From Microbacterium croceum (lineage in GTDB: Bacteria; Actinomycetota; Actinomycetes; Actinomycetales; Microbacteriaceae), in NCBI RefSeq assembly GCF_023091245.1, contig NZ_JAHWXN010000001.1, positions 1,736,001 to 1,800,000 of the forward strand: a DNA stretch of 64,000 bases, written 5' to 3'. Below the pieces are notes generated by a model. It saw only the letters and a program-made list of their open reading frames with translations. It searched no databases and was not told the DNA's origin. The translations under genes and the position numbers were made by a program. Position 1 is the stretch's first letter. Each line of letters starts with the position of its first letter. Of the stretch, positions 17,393 to 25,263 are shown one piece after another.

Positions 17393-17496
17393 CGATTGCA
17401 GGCGTTCGCCGAGATGACTCGAGGCGGGCGCCGCATGTGTGATCTGGTTCGCGTCCAATAATAATCGAACAAGCCCATATCCGCCAGGAGAACTGA

Positions 17497-17703
17497 TCAG
17501 TGGCGGCCGAACCGGCGGTGCGCGGCTTGCTTAGACACGCCGAGTGCGCTGGCGATCGCCTGCCAGGAGTATCCGGCGTTGCGGGCGCGCCTGACCTGCA
17601 CCTCTTCGGCGCGGGCGATGTCGATCCGGACTCCGGCGAGCCGGCTCAGTTCGGCGATCGGCTCGCCCTCCGGATCGACGGCTGATGCGGTGCGCATGTT
17701 CAT
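17497..17703 (-). CDS. Small helix-turn-helix protein
   Basis: The 68-residue protein ends in a clear helix-turn-helix (SWQAIASALGVSKQAAHRRFGRH). Its N-terminal half is an acidic helix that may dimerise. It has no effector domain. GGAGG lies five bases before the first ATG (17703); a second in-frame ATG lies two codons later. Just upstream are two similar 16-bp palindromes overlapping an apparent promoter, so autorepression is likely. It is divergent from an LD-carboxypeptidase gene and lies downstream of no other gene on its strand. Family function is otherwise unknown to me. Confidence 0.7.
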   Translation of the reverse strand: MNMRTASAVDPEGEPIAELSRLAGVRIDIARAEEVQVRRARNAGYSWQAIASALGVSKQAAHRRFGRH

Positions 17704-17717
17704 GAAGACCTCCGTGC

Positions 17718-17761
17718 GTCAACATATATTGACACCTCTCGCGTTGTCAACATCCATTGAC
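17718..17761 (-). promoter_or_regulatory. Promoter with two palindromic operators upstream of the small HTH gene
   Basis: Two related 16-bp sites, GTCAACATATATTGAC (17718-17733) and GTCAACATCCATTGAC (17746-17761), share arms GTCAA/TTGAC and have centres 28 bp apart. On the minus strand TTGACA (17750 to 17745), a 16-base spacer and TATATG (17728 to 17723) form a near-consensus -35/-10 pair. One operator covers each hexamer, which suits repression by a dimeric HTH protein bound twice. Confidence 0.65.
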
Positions 17762-17894
17762 AATGCGCGGATCCATGTGGGGTCGAATGTGCTTCTCGCG
17801 CAGGCGCGGGGTCACAAAGGCATCCGCCGAGGCTGCGGCCGGTGCGCTTCTGGCCTCGCAAGGTGGCGCGTGCGGCTTGCGCCAGACTGGATGG

Positions 17895-18925
17895 ATGCTG
17901 TCCGCACCGAAACTCCGTGCCGGCGATCGTGTCGCCGTACTGTCGCCCGCGTTCGCCGCGCCTGCTGTCGCCCCAGAGATCCACGAGCAGGCGCTGCGCA
18001 GACTCGCCGAGCTCACCGGACTCGTGCCGGTGGAGTACCCGACCACGCGCCTGATCGATGCGAGCCCCGAGGCGCGGGCGGCCGACGTCAACGCGACATT
18101 CGCGGACCCGAGCATCCGTGCCATCCTCGCCACGATCGGCGGCGACGACCAGATCCTCGTGGTGCCGCATCTCGATCCTGCGCTCGCGATGGCCGACCCT
18201 AAGCCCTTCCTCGGGTACAGCGACAACACCCACATGCTCAACTGGCTCTGGAGCTTCGGGATCACGGGCTTCTACGGCGGCTCGACAGCCGTGCACCTGG
18301 GTCCTGGACCGGGGGTCGACGACATCCATCTGCGGTCGCTGCGTGCCGCACTGCTCGATAGCGGCACGCACGAGATCACCGAGCCGGGGGAGTCGGAGGA
18401 AGTCGGGCGGCGGTGGACCGATCCGCGCGCCCTGACCGAGAACGGCGACCGCACGCCCCCGAACCATGGACCTGGGCGGGCCCGGCGCGACGGGTCGCCG
18501 GTCGTACCTGGGGTGGCTGCCTGGAAGTGGTCGACAGCCTCGCGCTCGCCGACCGGCTCCCCGCCGTCGCGGAGCTGGAAGGCGGCATCCTGCTGCTCGA
18601 GACCAGCGAGGAGCGCCCGTCGGCGAGCTGGGTGCGGCGCTGGTTGTGCGGGCTCGGGGAGCGAGGCGTGCTAGGTGCCGTCGAAGGCGTGGTGATGGCG
18701 CGGCCGCCGGTCAGCGACTTCGAGTTCCTGCCCTCCGCAGTCGAGGCAGCGTCGCTGTGTGCCGCCCAGCGCGACGCCGTGATCGACGTCCTCGCCCGGT
18801 ACAACCCGGATGCGGTGGTCTGCGTCGGCGTCCCGTTCGGTCACACACGGCCGCAGTGGATCCTGCCCTACGGCGGGGGGCTGGTCCTCGACGGCGGCAC
18901 GCGCACGATCACCGCCGACTACTGA
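17895..18925 (+). pseudogene. LD-carboxypeptidase (peptidase S66), one frameshift
   Basis: Read across one frameshift this gives a protein of about 343 residues, the usual S66 length, which trims murein tetrapeptides or related cell-wall peptides in the cytoplasm. The N-terminal part has LRAGDRVAVLSPA and the nucleophile motif FLGYSDNT. After the shift come the catalytic Glu region (ELEGGILLLETSEE) and the His region (GVPFGHTRPQWILPYGG). The break is in the C5 run at 18456-18460, where one missing C moves the frame. All catalytic residues are present, so this could be a sequencing error or a recent mutation. The start at 17895 is chosen by homology; its ribosome site is weak. Confidence 0.75.
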
Positions 18926-18952
18926 TCCGCGACCGGAACAGTCGGGTTCGGT

Positions 18953-20692
18953 CTACTCCTCGGTGTCGCCGAGCAGCAGTCCGGGCACGAGCTCCGCGTG
19001 CGGGGCGATCAGGTTCTCGAGCTCGAGCACCACGAGGCAGTTGTCGCCGGCTCGTGTCGCCGGAGACGGAACGAACAGCGTGCGCTGCGGGCCGTTGCGC
19101 CAGTAGCGTCCCAGGAAGAAGCCGTTCATGAACGCATAGCCCTTGCTCCAGGCTGCGGTGTCGAGGAACAGATCGCCGGGGGCGTCGAGCGGGATGTCGG
19201 CGACCCAGGCACTCGGTGCGGGGCCCGCCTCCGCGGCACCCGTGCGCGCCGCGACAGCCGCAGCGATCTCGGCGACGTCCAGCGGAGTCGAGCGCCAGCC
19301 CAGGAGCGGGGCGCCGTCGAGCGTGGGAGTGCCGATCAGCCCCTTCTCCTCGCCCAGACGATGGTCGTAGTTCACACGTCCCTGCTCTTCGACCAGGATG
19401 CTGAGGGTGCGTCCGGCCGGAATGCGCAGTGTGCGGTCGTGGCGCGTGCGCGAGAGCGTGCCGATCGGCTGTCCGTCGACCTGCACCCAGGCGAGGTCGC
19501 GCACCTCCTCGAGCGACAGCAGCCCGGGGCCGGCAGTCGGCGGTAGTTCGACGTCGTAGCGCACGAGCGCGCTGAGGTGGCCGAGCGCGTCGAAAGTCGC
19601 AGGGGCGTCGACCGCGACGGAGGATGCGGGGGCATCCGTCCACGCACCCACCGGGGTCAGCGGCACGGTGAGGGTCGGCGCCGGGCGAGCCGCGCTCGGC
19701 AGCTCCTCGGGAACCGTCGCGTACTTGGCGATCACCTCGCGGAACGCGAAGAACTTCGCCGTAGGGTTTCCGGCTTCGTCCAGCGGGGCGTCGTAGTCGT
19801 AGGAGGTGACGATCGGGAGGTAGCGGCCCTTGTGGTTGGCACCGTTCGTGAGCCCGAAGTTCGTGCCGCCGTGGAACATGTAGATGTTCACCGAGGCACC
19901 CGCTGACAGCAGCGCATCGAGGTCGGCGGCAGCGGCATCGACCTCGGTGGTGTGGTGCACACCGCCCCACCAGTCGAACCAGCCGTCCCAGAACTCCGAG
20001 CACATGAGCGGGCCGGTGGGCTGATGGATGCGCAGCGTCGCAAGCCGTTCGGGGGTACGGGAGCCGAAGGAGCCGGTCTTGTGGAGCTCGGGGAGGCTGC
20101 CGTCGGCGAGCATCTGGTCGACGGGCTGGTCGACCGTGGTGAGCGGTACCGTGATCCCGGCGTCCTTGGTGAGCGCGACCAGCGCTTCGAGGTACGCCTT
20201 GTCGGAACCGTAGGCGCCGTACTCGTTCTCGATCTGCACGAGCACCACCGGGCCGCCGCGGTCGATCTGCCGTGGCACGACGATCTCGTACACGCGGCGC
20301 AGGTAGGCGCTGATGTCGACCAGGAACTCCGGGTCGGACGAGCGCAGCGAGCGCTCGCCGGCGGTGAGCCAGTTCGGCAGACCGCCGTTGTGCCACTCGG
20401 CGCAGATGTAGGGGCCGGGGCGCACGATCGCGTCGAGGCCTTCGGCGTGTACCAGGTCGAGGAAGCGTCCCAGGTCGTTCCATCCGGTCGCGTCCCACTC
20501 GCCGCGGCGCGGCTCGTGCGCGTTCCAGGCGACATAGGTCTCGATCGTGTTGAGCCCCATCAGGCGCGCCTTGCGGATGCGGTCCTGCCACTGGTCCGGG
20601 TGCACGCGGAAGTAGTGGAGGGCACCGGAGATCACCTGATGCGGCTGTCCGTCGCGGAGGAAATCGGTGGCGCCGATGGAGAAGGAGGTCAC
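18953..20692 (-). CDS. Beta-galactosidase, glycoside hydrolase family 35
   Basis: The 579-residue enzyme is a GH35 retaining beta-galactosidase. The signature GPYICAEWHNGGLP lies at about residues 93-106, and the acid/base glutamate is E157 in QIENEYGAYG. The nucleophile glutamate is in the segment CSEFWDGWFDWWGG, and FHGGTNFG follows. C-terminal beta domains bind substrate. There is no signal peptide, so it acts inside the cell on imported beta-galactosides. GTG 20692 is chosen because conserved sequence begins directly after it (FSIGATDFLRDGQPHQ). It is last in the sugar importer operon. Confidence 0.92.
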   Translation of the reverse strand: MTSFSIGATDFLRDGQPHQVISGALHYFRVHPDQWQDRIRKARLMGLNTIETYVAWNAHEPRRGEWDATGWNDLGRFLDLVHAEGLDAIVRPGPYICAEWHNGGLPNWLTAGERSLRSSDPEFLVDISAYLRRVYEIVVPRQIDRGGPVVLVQIENEYGAYGSDKAYLEALVALTKDAGITVPLTTVDQPVDQMLADGSLPELHKTGSFGSRTPERLATLRIHQPTGPLMCSEFWDGWFDWWGGVHHTTEVDAAAADLDALLSAGASVNIYMFHGGTNFGLTNGANHKGRYLPIVTSYDYDAPLDEAGNPTAKFFAFREVIAKYATVPEELPSAARPAPTLTVPLTPVGAWTDAPASSVAVDAPATFDALGHLSALVRYDVELPPTAGPGLLSLEEVRDLAWVQVDGQPIGTLSRTRHDRTLRIPAGRTLSILVEEQGRVNYDHRLGEEKGLIGTPTLDGAPLLGWRSTPLDVAEIAAAVAARTGAAEAGPAPSAWVADIPLDAPGDLFLDTAAWSKGYAFMNGFFLGRYWRNGPQRTLFVPSPATRAGDNCLVVLELENLIAPHAELVPGLLLGDTEE

Positions 20693-20732
20693 GTCTGTGG
20701 GGTGCTTTCGATAGGGAGTGGCCGAGTCGGGT

Positions 20733-20771
20733 CCTGAGCTCTGGAAGTGGGTCCCTGAGCTTCTCGAAGGG
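20733..20771. repeat. Paired copies of the dispersed CCCTGAGC..CGAAGGG repeat
   Basis: A degenerate copy (TCCTGAGCTCTGGAAG) is followed by a better one, CCCTGAGCTTCTCGAAGGG (20753-20771). They lie in the 98-bp gap between the beta-galactosidase and the sugar-binding protein, inside an operon. The paired arrangement resembles that in ribE at 38717-38761. Confidence 0.7.
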
Positions 20772-20790
20772 CCCGACCCGGCCATCGGTG

Positions 20791-22152
20791 TTACTTGTTG
20801 ACGGCGAAGCCCTGGGCGTTGCCGTACTCGACCAGCGCGTCCTGCCAGGCGGTGAGGCCGTCGTTCAGGTCGGTGCCGTTCTGGTAGGCCTGGCCCACGG
20901 TGTCTCCGAAGATGCTGTTGCCGTAGACCTGGTAGGGCAGGTAGCTCCAGCCTTCGACGACGTCGCCGGCAGCGGCCGCGAGGACCTCGTTGATCTTCTG
21001 GCCGCCGAAGTACTCGGGGGCGTCGGCGAGGAACTCGTCGCTCGCGAGCTCGGCGGTGGTCGACGGGAATCCGCCGCTCTCCAGGAACAGCGAGATGCTG
21101 TCCTCGGAGTTGTTCAGCCACCACAGGAATCCAGCCGACAGCTCCGGGTTCTTGCTCTGCGTGGTCACGGCCTGGCCGCCGCCGCCGTTCTCGGCGCTGG
21201 CGGGGGAGCCGTCGTAGGTCGGCATCGGCGCGACGCGCCAGTCGCCGGCGCCGTCAGGGGCACCGGAGATCAGGTTGCCGGGCATCCAGGCGCCGATCAC
21301 GAGGGTCGCGATGCTGCCGTCGCCGAGGGCGCGGAACCACTCGTCGCTCCAGCTGCTGACCGGTGCGACCAGGTCCTCCTCGACGAGGCGGTTCCAGTTC
21401 TCGGTCCACTTCTTCGAGCCCTCGTCCTGCAGGTCGATGGTGACATCGGTGCCCGAGGTGCTGAACGGCTTGCCGCCGGCCTGCCAGATCATCGACGTGG
21501 CGAATCCGGCGTCACCGGTGTCGTTGGTGATGTAGGCGGAGGGGTTCGCGGCGTGGATGGCCTTGGCGGCCTCGTAGTACTCGTCCCACGTGGTCGGCAC
21601 GTCGAGGCCCGCGGCATCGAAGACGGCCTTGTTGTAGAACAGAGCCATGGGGCCCGAATCCTGGGGGAGGCCGTAGATCGCGTCGCCGTCGGTGACGGAG
21701 TTCCAGGTCGAGGCGGTGTAGTCGTCCTCGAAGTCTGCGAAGCCGTACTGCGACAGGTCGACGAACGCGTCGGTCAGGGAGAACTGCGGGAAGGCGTAGT
21801 ACTCGATCTGCACGACGTCGGGAGCGCCCGAGCCCGCCTTGATCGCGTTCTGCAGCTTGGTGTACTCGTCGTTGTTGGTTCCGGCGTTGACGACGTTGAC
21901 CTTGACGTTCGGGTACTCCTTCATGAACGCCTCGGCCTGGGCCTCGGCCGAGGGGGTCCACGACCAGTACGTGATCTCGCCGCCCTTCTCGAGCGCGGCC
22001 TCGACCGAGTCGAACGACCCGTTGCCGGCGCCGGTGCTGCCGCCGTCATCGGTGGTTCCGGTGCTGCAGCCGGCCAGCGCGAGCGCGGCGACGGTTCCGG
22101 CTGCGAGCACCGTCAGGGTGCGGCGCGCAGCGGGGTGAGGGAGGTGCTTCAT
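20791..22152 (-). CDS. Sugar ABC transporter substrate-binding lipoprotein (SBP family 1)
   Basis: The 453-residue protein has a lipoprotein signal with lipobox LALAGC (acylated Cys 29) followed by a low-complexity Gly/Thr/Ser linker. It then has a family-1 sugar-binding fold: GGEITYWSWTPSAEAQAEAF at the N-terminus, and LPQDSGPMALFYNKAVFDAAG, the usual hinge signature. Between permeases and a GH35 enzyme it most likely binds a galactoside. It is unusual in lying third, not first, in the transporter operon. Confidence 0.92.
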   Translation of the reverse strand: MKHLPHPAARRTLTVLAAGTVAALALAGCSTGTTDDGGSTGAGNGSFDSVEAALEKGGEITYWSWTPSAEAQAEAFMKEYPNVKVNVVNAGTNNDEYTKLQNAIKAGSGAPDVVQIEYYAFPQFSLTDAFVDLSQYGFADFEDDYTASTWNSVTDGDAIYGLPQDSGPMALFYNKAVFDAAGLDVPTTWDEYYEAAKAIHAANPSAYITNDTGDAGFATSMIWQAGGKPFSTSGTDVTIDLQDEGSKKWTENWNRLVEEDLVAPVSSWSDEWFRALGDGSIATLVIGAWMPGNLISGAPDGAGDWRVAPMPTYDGSPASAENGGGGQAVTTQSKNPELSAGFLWWLNNSEDSISLFLESGGFPSTTAELASDEFLADAPEYFGGQKINEVLAAAAGDVVEGWSYLPYQVYGNSIFGDTVGQAYQNGTDLNDGLTAWQDALVEYGNAQGFAVNK

Positions 22153-22212
22153 TGCTGTGTCCTTTCGGGGGTGCGGTCCAGCATCGGACCGACGGGGGTG
22201 GAACGGGGGCGA

Positions 22213-23103
22213 CTACTGCTTGACGCTTCCCGCGGTGAGACCTGACTGCCAGAACCGCTGGAGCAGCAGGAAGGCGATGACGATCGGGATGATCGTGAGC
22301 AGCGAGCCCATGATCACGAGGTTGTAGATCGGCTGGGAACCTGCGCCGATCGCCTGCGAGCTCCACTGGTTCAGACCGACGGTCAGCGGATACCAGTCCG
22401 GATCCGAGAGCATGATCAGCGGCAGGAAGTAGTTGTTCCAGGTCGCGACCACGGTGAACAGTGCGACCGTCACGATGCCGGGTGCGAGCAGGCGCATCGA
22501 GATCGTGAAGAACGTGCGGAACTCTCCGGCGCCGTCGATGCGTGCGGCTTCGAGCAGCTCGGTGGGCACAGACTCGGTGGCGAACACCCATATCAGGTAG
22601 AGGCCGAACGGGCTGATCAGCGACGGGATGATGACCGCCCAGGGAGTGTTCGTGAGTCCGAGCTCGCTGAACAGCAGGAACGTGGGGACGGCGAGGGCCG
22701 TTCCGGGCACGGCGACCGCGCCGAGCACGATCGCGAACACCGCAGGGCGACCGGGGAAGCGGTACTTGGCCAGGCCGTAGCCGGCCATGGTCGCCAGCAG
22801 CGTCGCGCCGCCGGCGCCGACCACCACGTAGAGCAGGGTGTTGCCCAGCCAGCGCAGGAAGATGCCGTCGCGGTAGGCGAAGGTCGCTGCGAGGTTGTCG
22901 AAGAACGCGAAGTCGTCGGCGAACCACAGCCCGAACGAGCTGAACAGTCCGGACTGCGTCTTGGTCGAGCTGAACAGCAGCCAGACGAGAGGCACCAGCG
23001 TGTACAGCGCGTACACGACCATGACGATCAGCAGTGTCTTGGACGACCGCGGGTTCATCGGGTCGTTGCGGCGGTGCGAGGTGCGGGCAAGGGGGAGTGC
23101 CAT
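22213..23103 (-). CDS. Sugar ABC transporter permease (MalG type)
   Basis: The 296-residue membrane protein has six predicted helices and the EAA loop ELLEAARIDGAGEFRTFFTI typical of MalG-type sugar permeases. The ATG at 23103 follows GGAGG nine to ten bases upstream, within the end of the preceding permease gene. It forms a heterodimer with that partner. No ATPase gene is present in the operon. Confidence 0.92.
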   Translation of the reverse strand: MALPLARTSHRRNDPMNPRSSKTLLIVMVVYALYTLVPLVWLLFSSTKTQSGLFSSFGLWFADDFAFFDNLAATFAYRDGIFLRWLGNTLLYVVVGAGGATLLATMAGYGLAKYRFPGRPAVFAIVLGAVAVPGTALAVPTFLLFSELGLTNTPWAVIIPSLISPFGLYLIWVFATESVPTELLEAARIDGAGEFRTFFTISMRLLAPGIVTVALFTVVATWNNYFLPLIMLSDPDWYPLTVGLNQWSSQAIGAGSQPIYNLVIMGSLLTIIPIVIAFLLLQRFWQSGLTAGSVKQ

Positions 23104-23104
23104 C

Positions 23105-24022
23105 TCAGCGCACCTCCGACTTCGAGCCGCGCAGTTGCACGACATAGGCGATCACGGCCGTGATGACACCCATGATGATGGCGATCGTCGCGGCGTAGTT
23201 GAACTGTTGTCCCGCGAACGAGAGGTTGTAGGCGTACATGTTGGGCGTGAAGTACGTGGTGATCACGTTGGGGGCGAGCGGGCGCAGGATGTTGGGCTCG
23301 TTGAAGAGTTGGAAGCTGCCGATGATCGAGAAGATCGTCGCGATCACGAGGGCACCGCGCACCGACGGGATCTTGATCGAGAAGATCGTGCGCCACGCCC
23401 CGGCCCCGTCGAGGGAGGCGGCCTCGTACATGTCGGTGGGGATCGTCTTGAGCGAGGAGTAGAAGATCAGCATGTTGTAGCCGACGAACTGCCAGGTCAC
23501 GATGTTTCCGATCGAGACCAGGATCCAGTCTCGGGCGAACGGCGTGAAGAAGTCGCTGCCGAGGAAGTCGTTGATGTTCGAGGTCAGCCCGAACTGGTCG
23601 CCGTAGATGTACCCCCACATCAGCACCGCCACGACCGCAGGCACGGCGTAGGGCAGGAAGATCAGGATGCGGAAGAATGAGGCACCGCGCAGGCGCGCGC
23701 TGTCGAGAGCGAGTGCGGCGCCCAGAGCGAGGGCGAGCATGATCGGGACCTGGACGACCAGGAACAGGATCACGCGGCCGAACGCCTCCCAGAACTGCGA
23801 GTCGCCGAGCGCGCGGATGTAGTTGTCGAAGCCGACGAACGACGTGCCGCCGATGAGCTTCTCCTGGAAGAAGCTCAGATACAGCGCGTAGGCGAGCGGT
23901 GTCAGGAACACCAGGGCGAACACGATCATGAACGGGCCCACGAAGGCCCATCCTCTCCAGTCGCGCTTCTCGCGGCGGCGGATGCCGGCGGTGCCGGGGG
24001 CCGCAATGATTTCAGTCGTCAT
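23105..24022 (-). CDS. Sugar ABC transporter permease (MalF type)
   Basis: The 305-residue membrane protein has six helices and the EAA loop DMYEAASLDGAGAWRTIFSI. The ATG at 24022 is preferred over 24040 because GAAGG precedes it at good spacing. It is the first gene of the operon (permease, permease, binding protein, beta-galactosidase), divergent from the LacI regulator. The start of the MalG-type partner follows its stop by a single base. Confidence 0.92.
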   Translation of the reverse strand: MTTEIIAAPGTAGIRRREKRDWRGWAFVGPFMIVFALVFLTPLAYALYLSFFQEKLIGGTSFVGFDNYIRALGDSQFWEAFGRVILFLVVQVPIMLALALGAALALDSARLRGASFFRILIFLPYAVPAVVAVLMWGYIYGDQFGLTSNINDFLGSDFFTPFARDWILVSIGNIVTWQFVGYNMLIFYSSLKTIPTDMYEAASLDGAGAWRTIFSIKIPSVRGALVIATIFSIIGSFQLFNEPNILRPLAPNVITTYFTPNMYAYNLSFAGQQFNYAATIAIIMGVITAVIAYVVQLRGSKSEVR

Positions 24023-24095
24023 CGACGAGACCTTCTCCAAGTCCAGGCGCTCACTGCGCCGTGTGTCTACGTCAACATATTCGATGCGCTGCTAG

Positions 24096-24113
24096 TGTGT
24101 CAACGTCAACACA
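24096..24113. promoter_or_regulatory. Candidate LacI-family operator between the sugar importer and its regulator
   Basis: TGTGT-CA-ACGT-CA-ACACA is an 18-bp imperfect palindrome with a central ACGT, the style of LacI/GalR operators. It lies 18 bases before the LacI-type gene and 74 bases before the first permease, so it could control both. A related GTCAACATAT half-site lies at 24071-24080. Confidence 0.55.
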
Positions 24114-24130
24114 TGAATGGATGATGACCC

Positions 24131-25168
24131 GTGACCTTGGAACCTTCGACAGAGCAGTCGCAGCGCCGCAGAGAGCCCTCGATGGAGGATGTCGCCCGCG
24201 AGGCCGGGGTGTCCGGCCAGACCGTGTCGCGTGTCGTCAACGCCCGCGGCTATGTCGGCGCCGCCACCAGGGAACGCGTCGAAGAGGCTATGCAGCGCCT
24301 CGGCTACCGCCCCAACAGTGCGGCCCGGGCACTGCGGTCGGGCCGATTCCGCACGTTCGGCGTCGTGATGTTCTCCTTCAGCTCGTACGGCAACCAGCGC
24401 ACGCTCGACGCGATCGCCGTGCGCGCGGCGCAGCTCGGCTACGCGCTCACCCTCATCCCCGTCGAATCCAGCGCCAAGGACACCGTGGTGGGCGCGTTCC
24501 GCCGGCTCGAAGAGCACGCGGTCGACGGCATCATCATCGTGATCGAGGCGCATCAGCTCGACGAGGCCGACATCGAGATCCCCAGCGGCCTCCCGGTCGT
24601 GTTCGTCGACTCGAACCGCACCGCCGAGCATCCCTTCGTCGACACCGATCAGGCACAGGGCGCACGACTGGCGACTGAGCATCTGCTCGAGCTCGGGCAT
24701 GAGACGGTGTGGCATGTGACGGGCCCGGCGCAGTCTTACTCGGCCGAGCGCCGCCGCGAGGCGTGGCAGTCGACGCTCGAGGCTGCGGGACGCCGCGTTC
24801 CCGAGCCGATTCCCGGCGACTGGAGCGCCGCCTCCGGGTACGAGGCGGGTGTGGCTCTTCGCGAGATCGACGGGGTGACGGCGGTCTTCGCGGCCAACGA
24901 TCAGATGGCGATCGGCGTGCTGCGGGCGTTCCGTGAGGTCGGACGGGCGGTCCCGGATGACGTGAGCATCGTCGGCTTCGACGGTCTGCCCGATGCGGCG
25001 CAGCTCTGGCCGCCGCTGACCACCGTGCAGCAGCACCCCGAGCGCGTCGGCGCCTTCGCCGTGGACGCGCTCGTGGCCGAGTTGGATCAGGGGGAGCGGC
25101 TGCAGACCCCGCTCGTGGGCACCGAGCTCATCGTGCGCGCGAGCACGGCACCGCCGCGGCAGCGCTGA
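24131..25168 (+). CDS. LacI-family transcriptional regulator of the galactoside importer
   Basis: The 345-residue protein has the LacI helix-turn-helix (MEDVAREAGVSGQTVSRVVN, about residues 18-37) with the hinge helix AARALRSGR, then a periplasmic-binding-like sensor domain ending in GTELIVRAST. GTG 24131 is the start that precedes the HTH; a short charged leader of about 17 residues is present. It is divergent from the sugar permease operon and is expected to repress that operon until a galactoside or derived sugar binds. Confidence 0.92.
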   Translation: MTLEPSTEQSQRRREPSMEDVAREAGVSGQTVSRVVNARGYVGAATRERVEEAMQRLGYRPNSAARALRSGRFRTFGVVMFSFSSYGNQRTLDAIAVRAAQLGYALTLIPVESSAKDTVVGAFRRLEEHAVDGIIIVIEAHQLDEADIEIPSGLPVVFVDSNRTAEHPFVDTDQAQGARLATEHLLELGHETVWHVTGPAQSYSAERRREAWQSTLEAAGRRVPEPIPGDWSAASGYEAGVALREIDGVTAVFAANDQMAIGVLRAFREVGRAVPDDVSIVGFDGLPDAAQLWPPLTTVQQHPERVGAFAVDALVAELDQGERLQTPLVGTELIVRASTAPPRQR

Positions 25169-25211
25169 TCCGGCGCGCTCGCCCTCGGACGCGGAGGAGA
25201 ACTCCTCGTGC

Positions 25212-25240
25212 GGAGGAGGGGCTGAACGGATTCCTCCTCC
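25212..25240. terminator. Hairpin between convergent LacI and IclR genes
   Basis: GGAGGAGG and CCTCCTCC form an 8-bp stem with a 13-base loop in the 95-bp convergent gap. A smaller hairpin GAGGAG-AA-CTCCTC lies just upstream (25194-25207). Both could act as bidirectional terminators; neither has a T tract. Confidence 0.5.
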
Positions 25241-25263
25241 CGAGACGGTGACCTCCGCCCGAA

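Noticed and set aside
17757..17894. Upstream extension of the LD-carboxypeptidase to 17757
   Set aside because: It would start inside the operator and lacks family similarity; homology begins at the 17895 start.
17497..18925. Toxin-antitoxin pair made of the small HTH gene and its divergent neighbour
   Set aside because: The neighbour is a recognisable LD-carboxypeptidase, not a toxin, and the genes are divergent rather than an operon.
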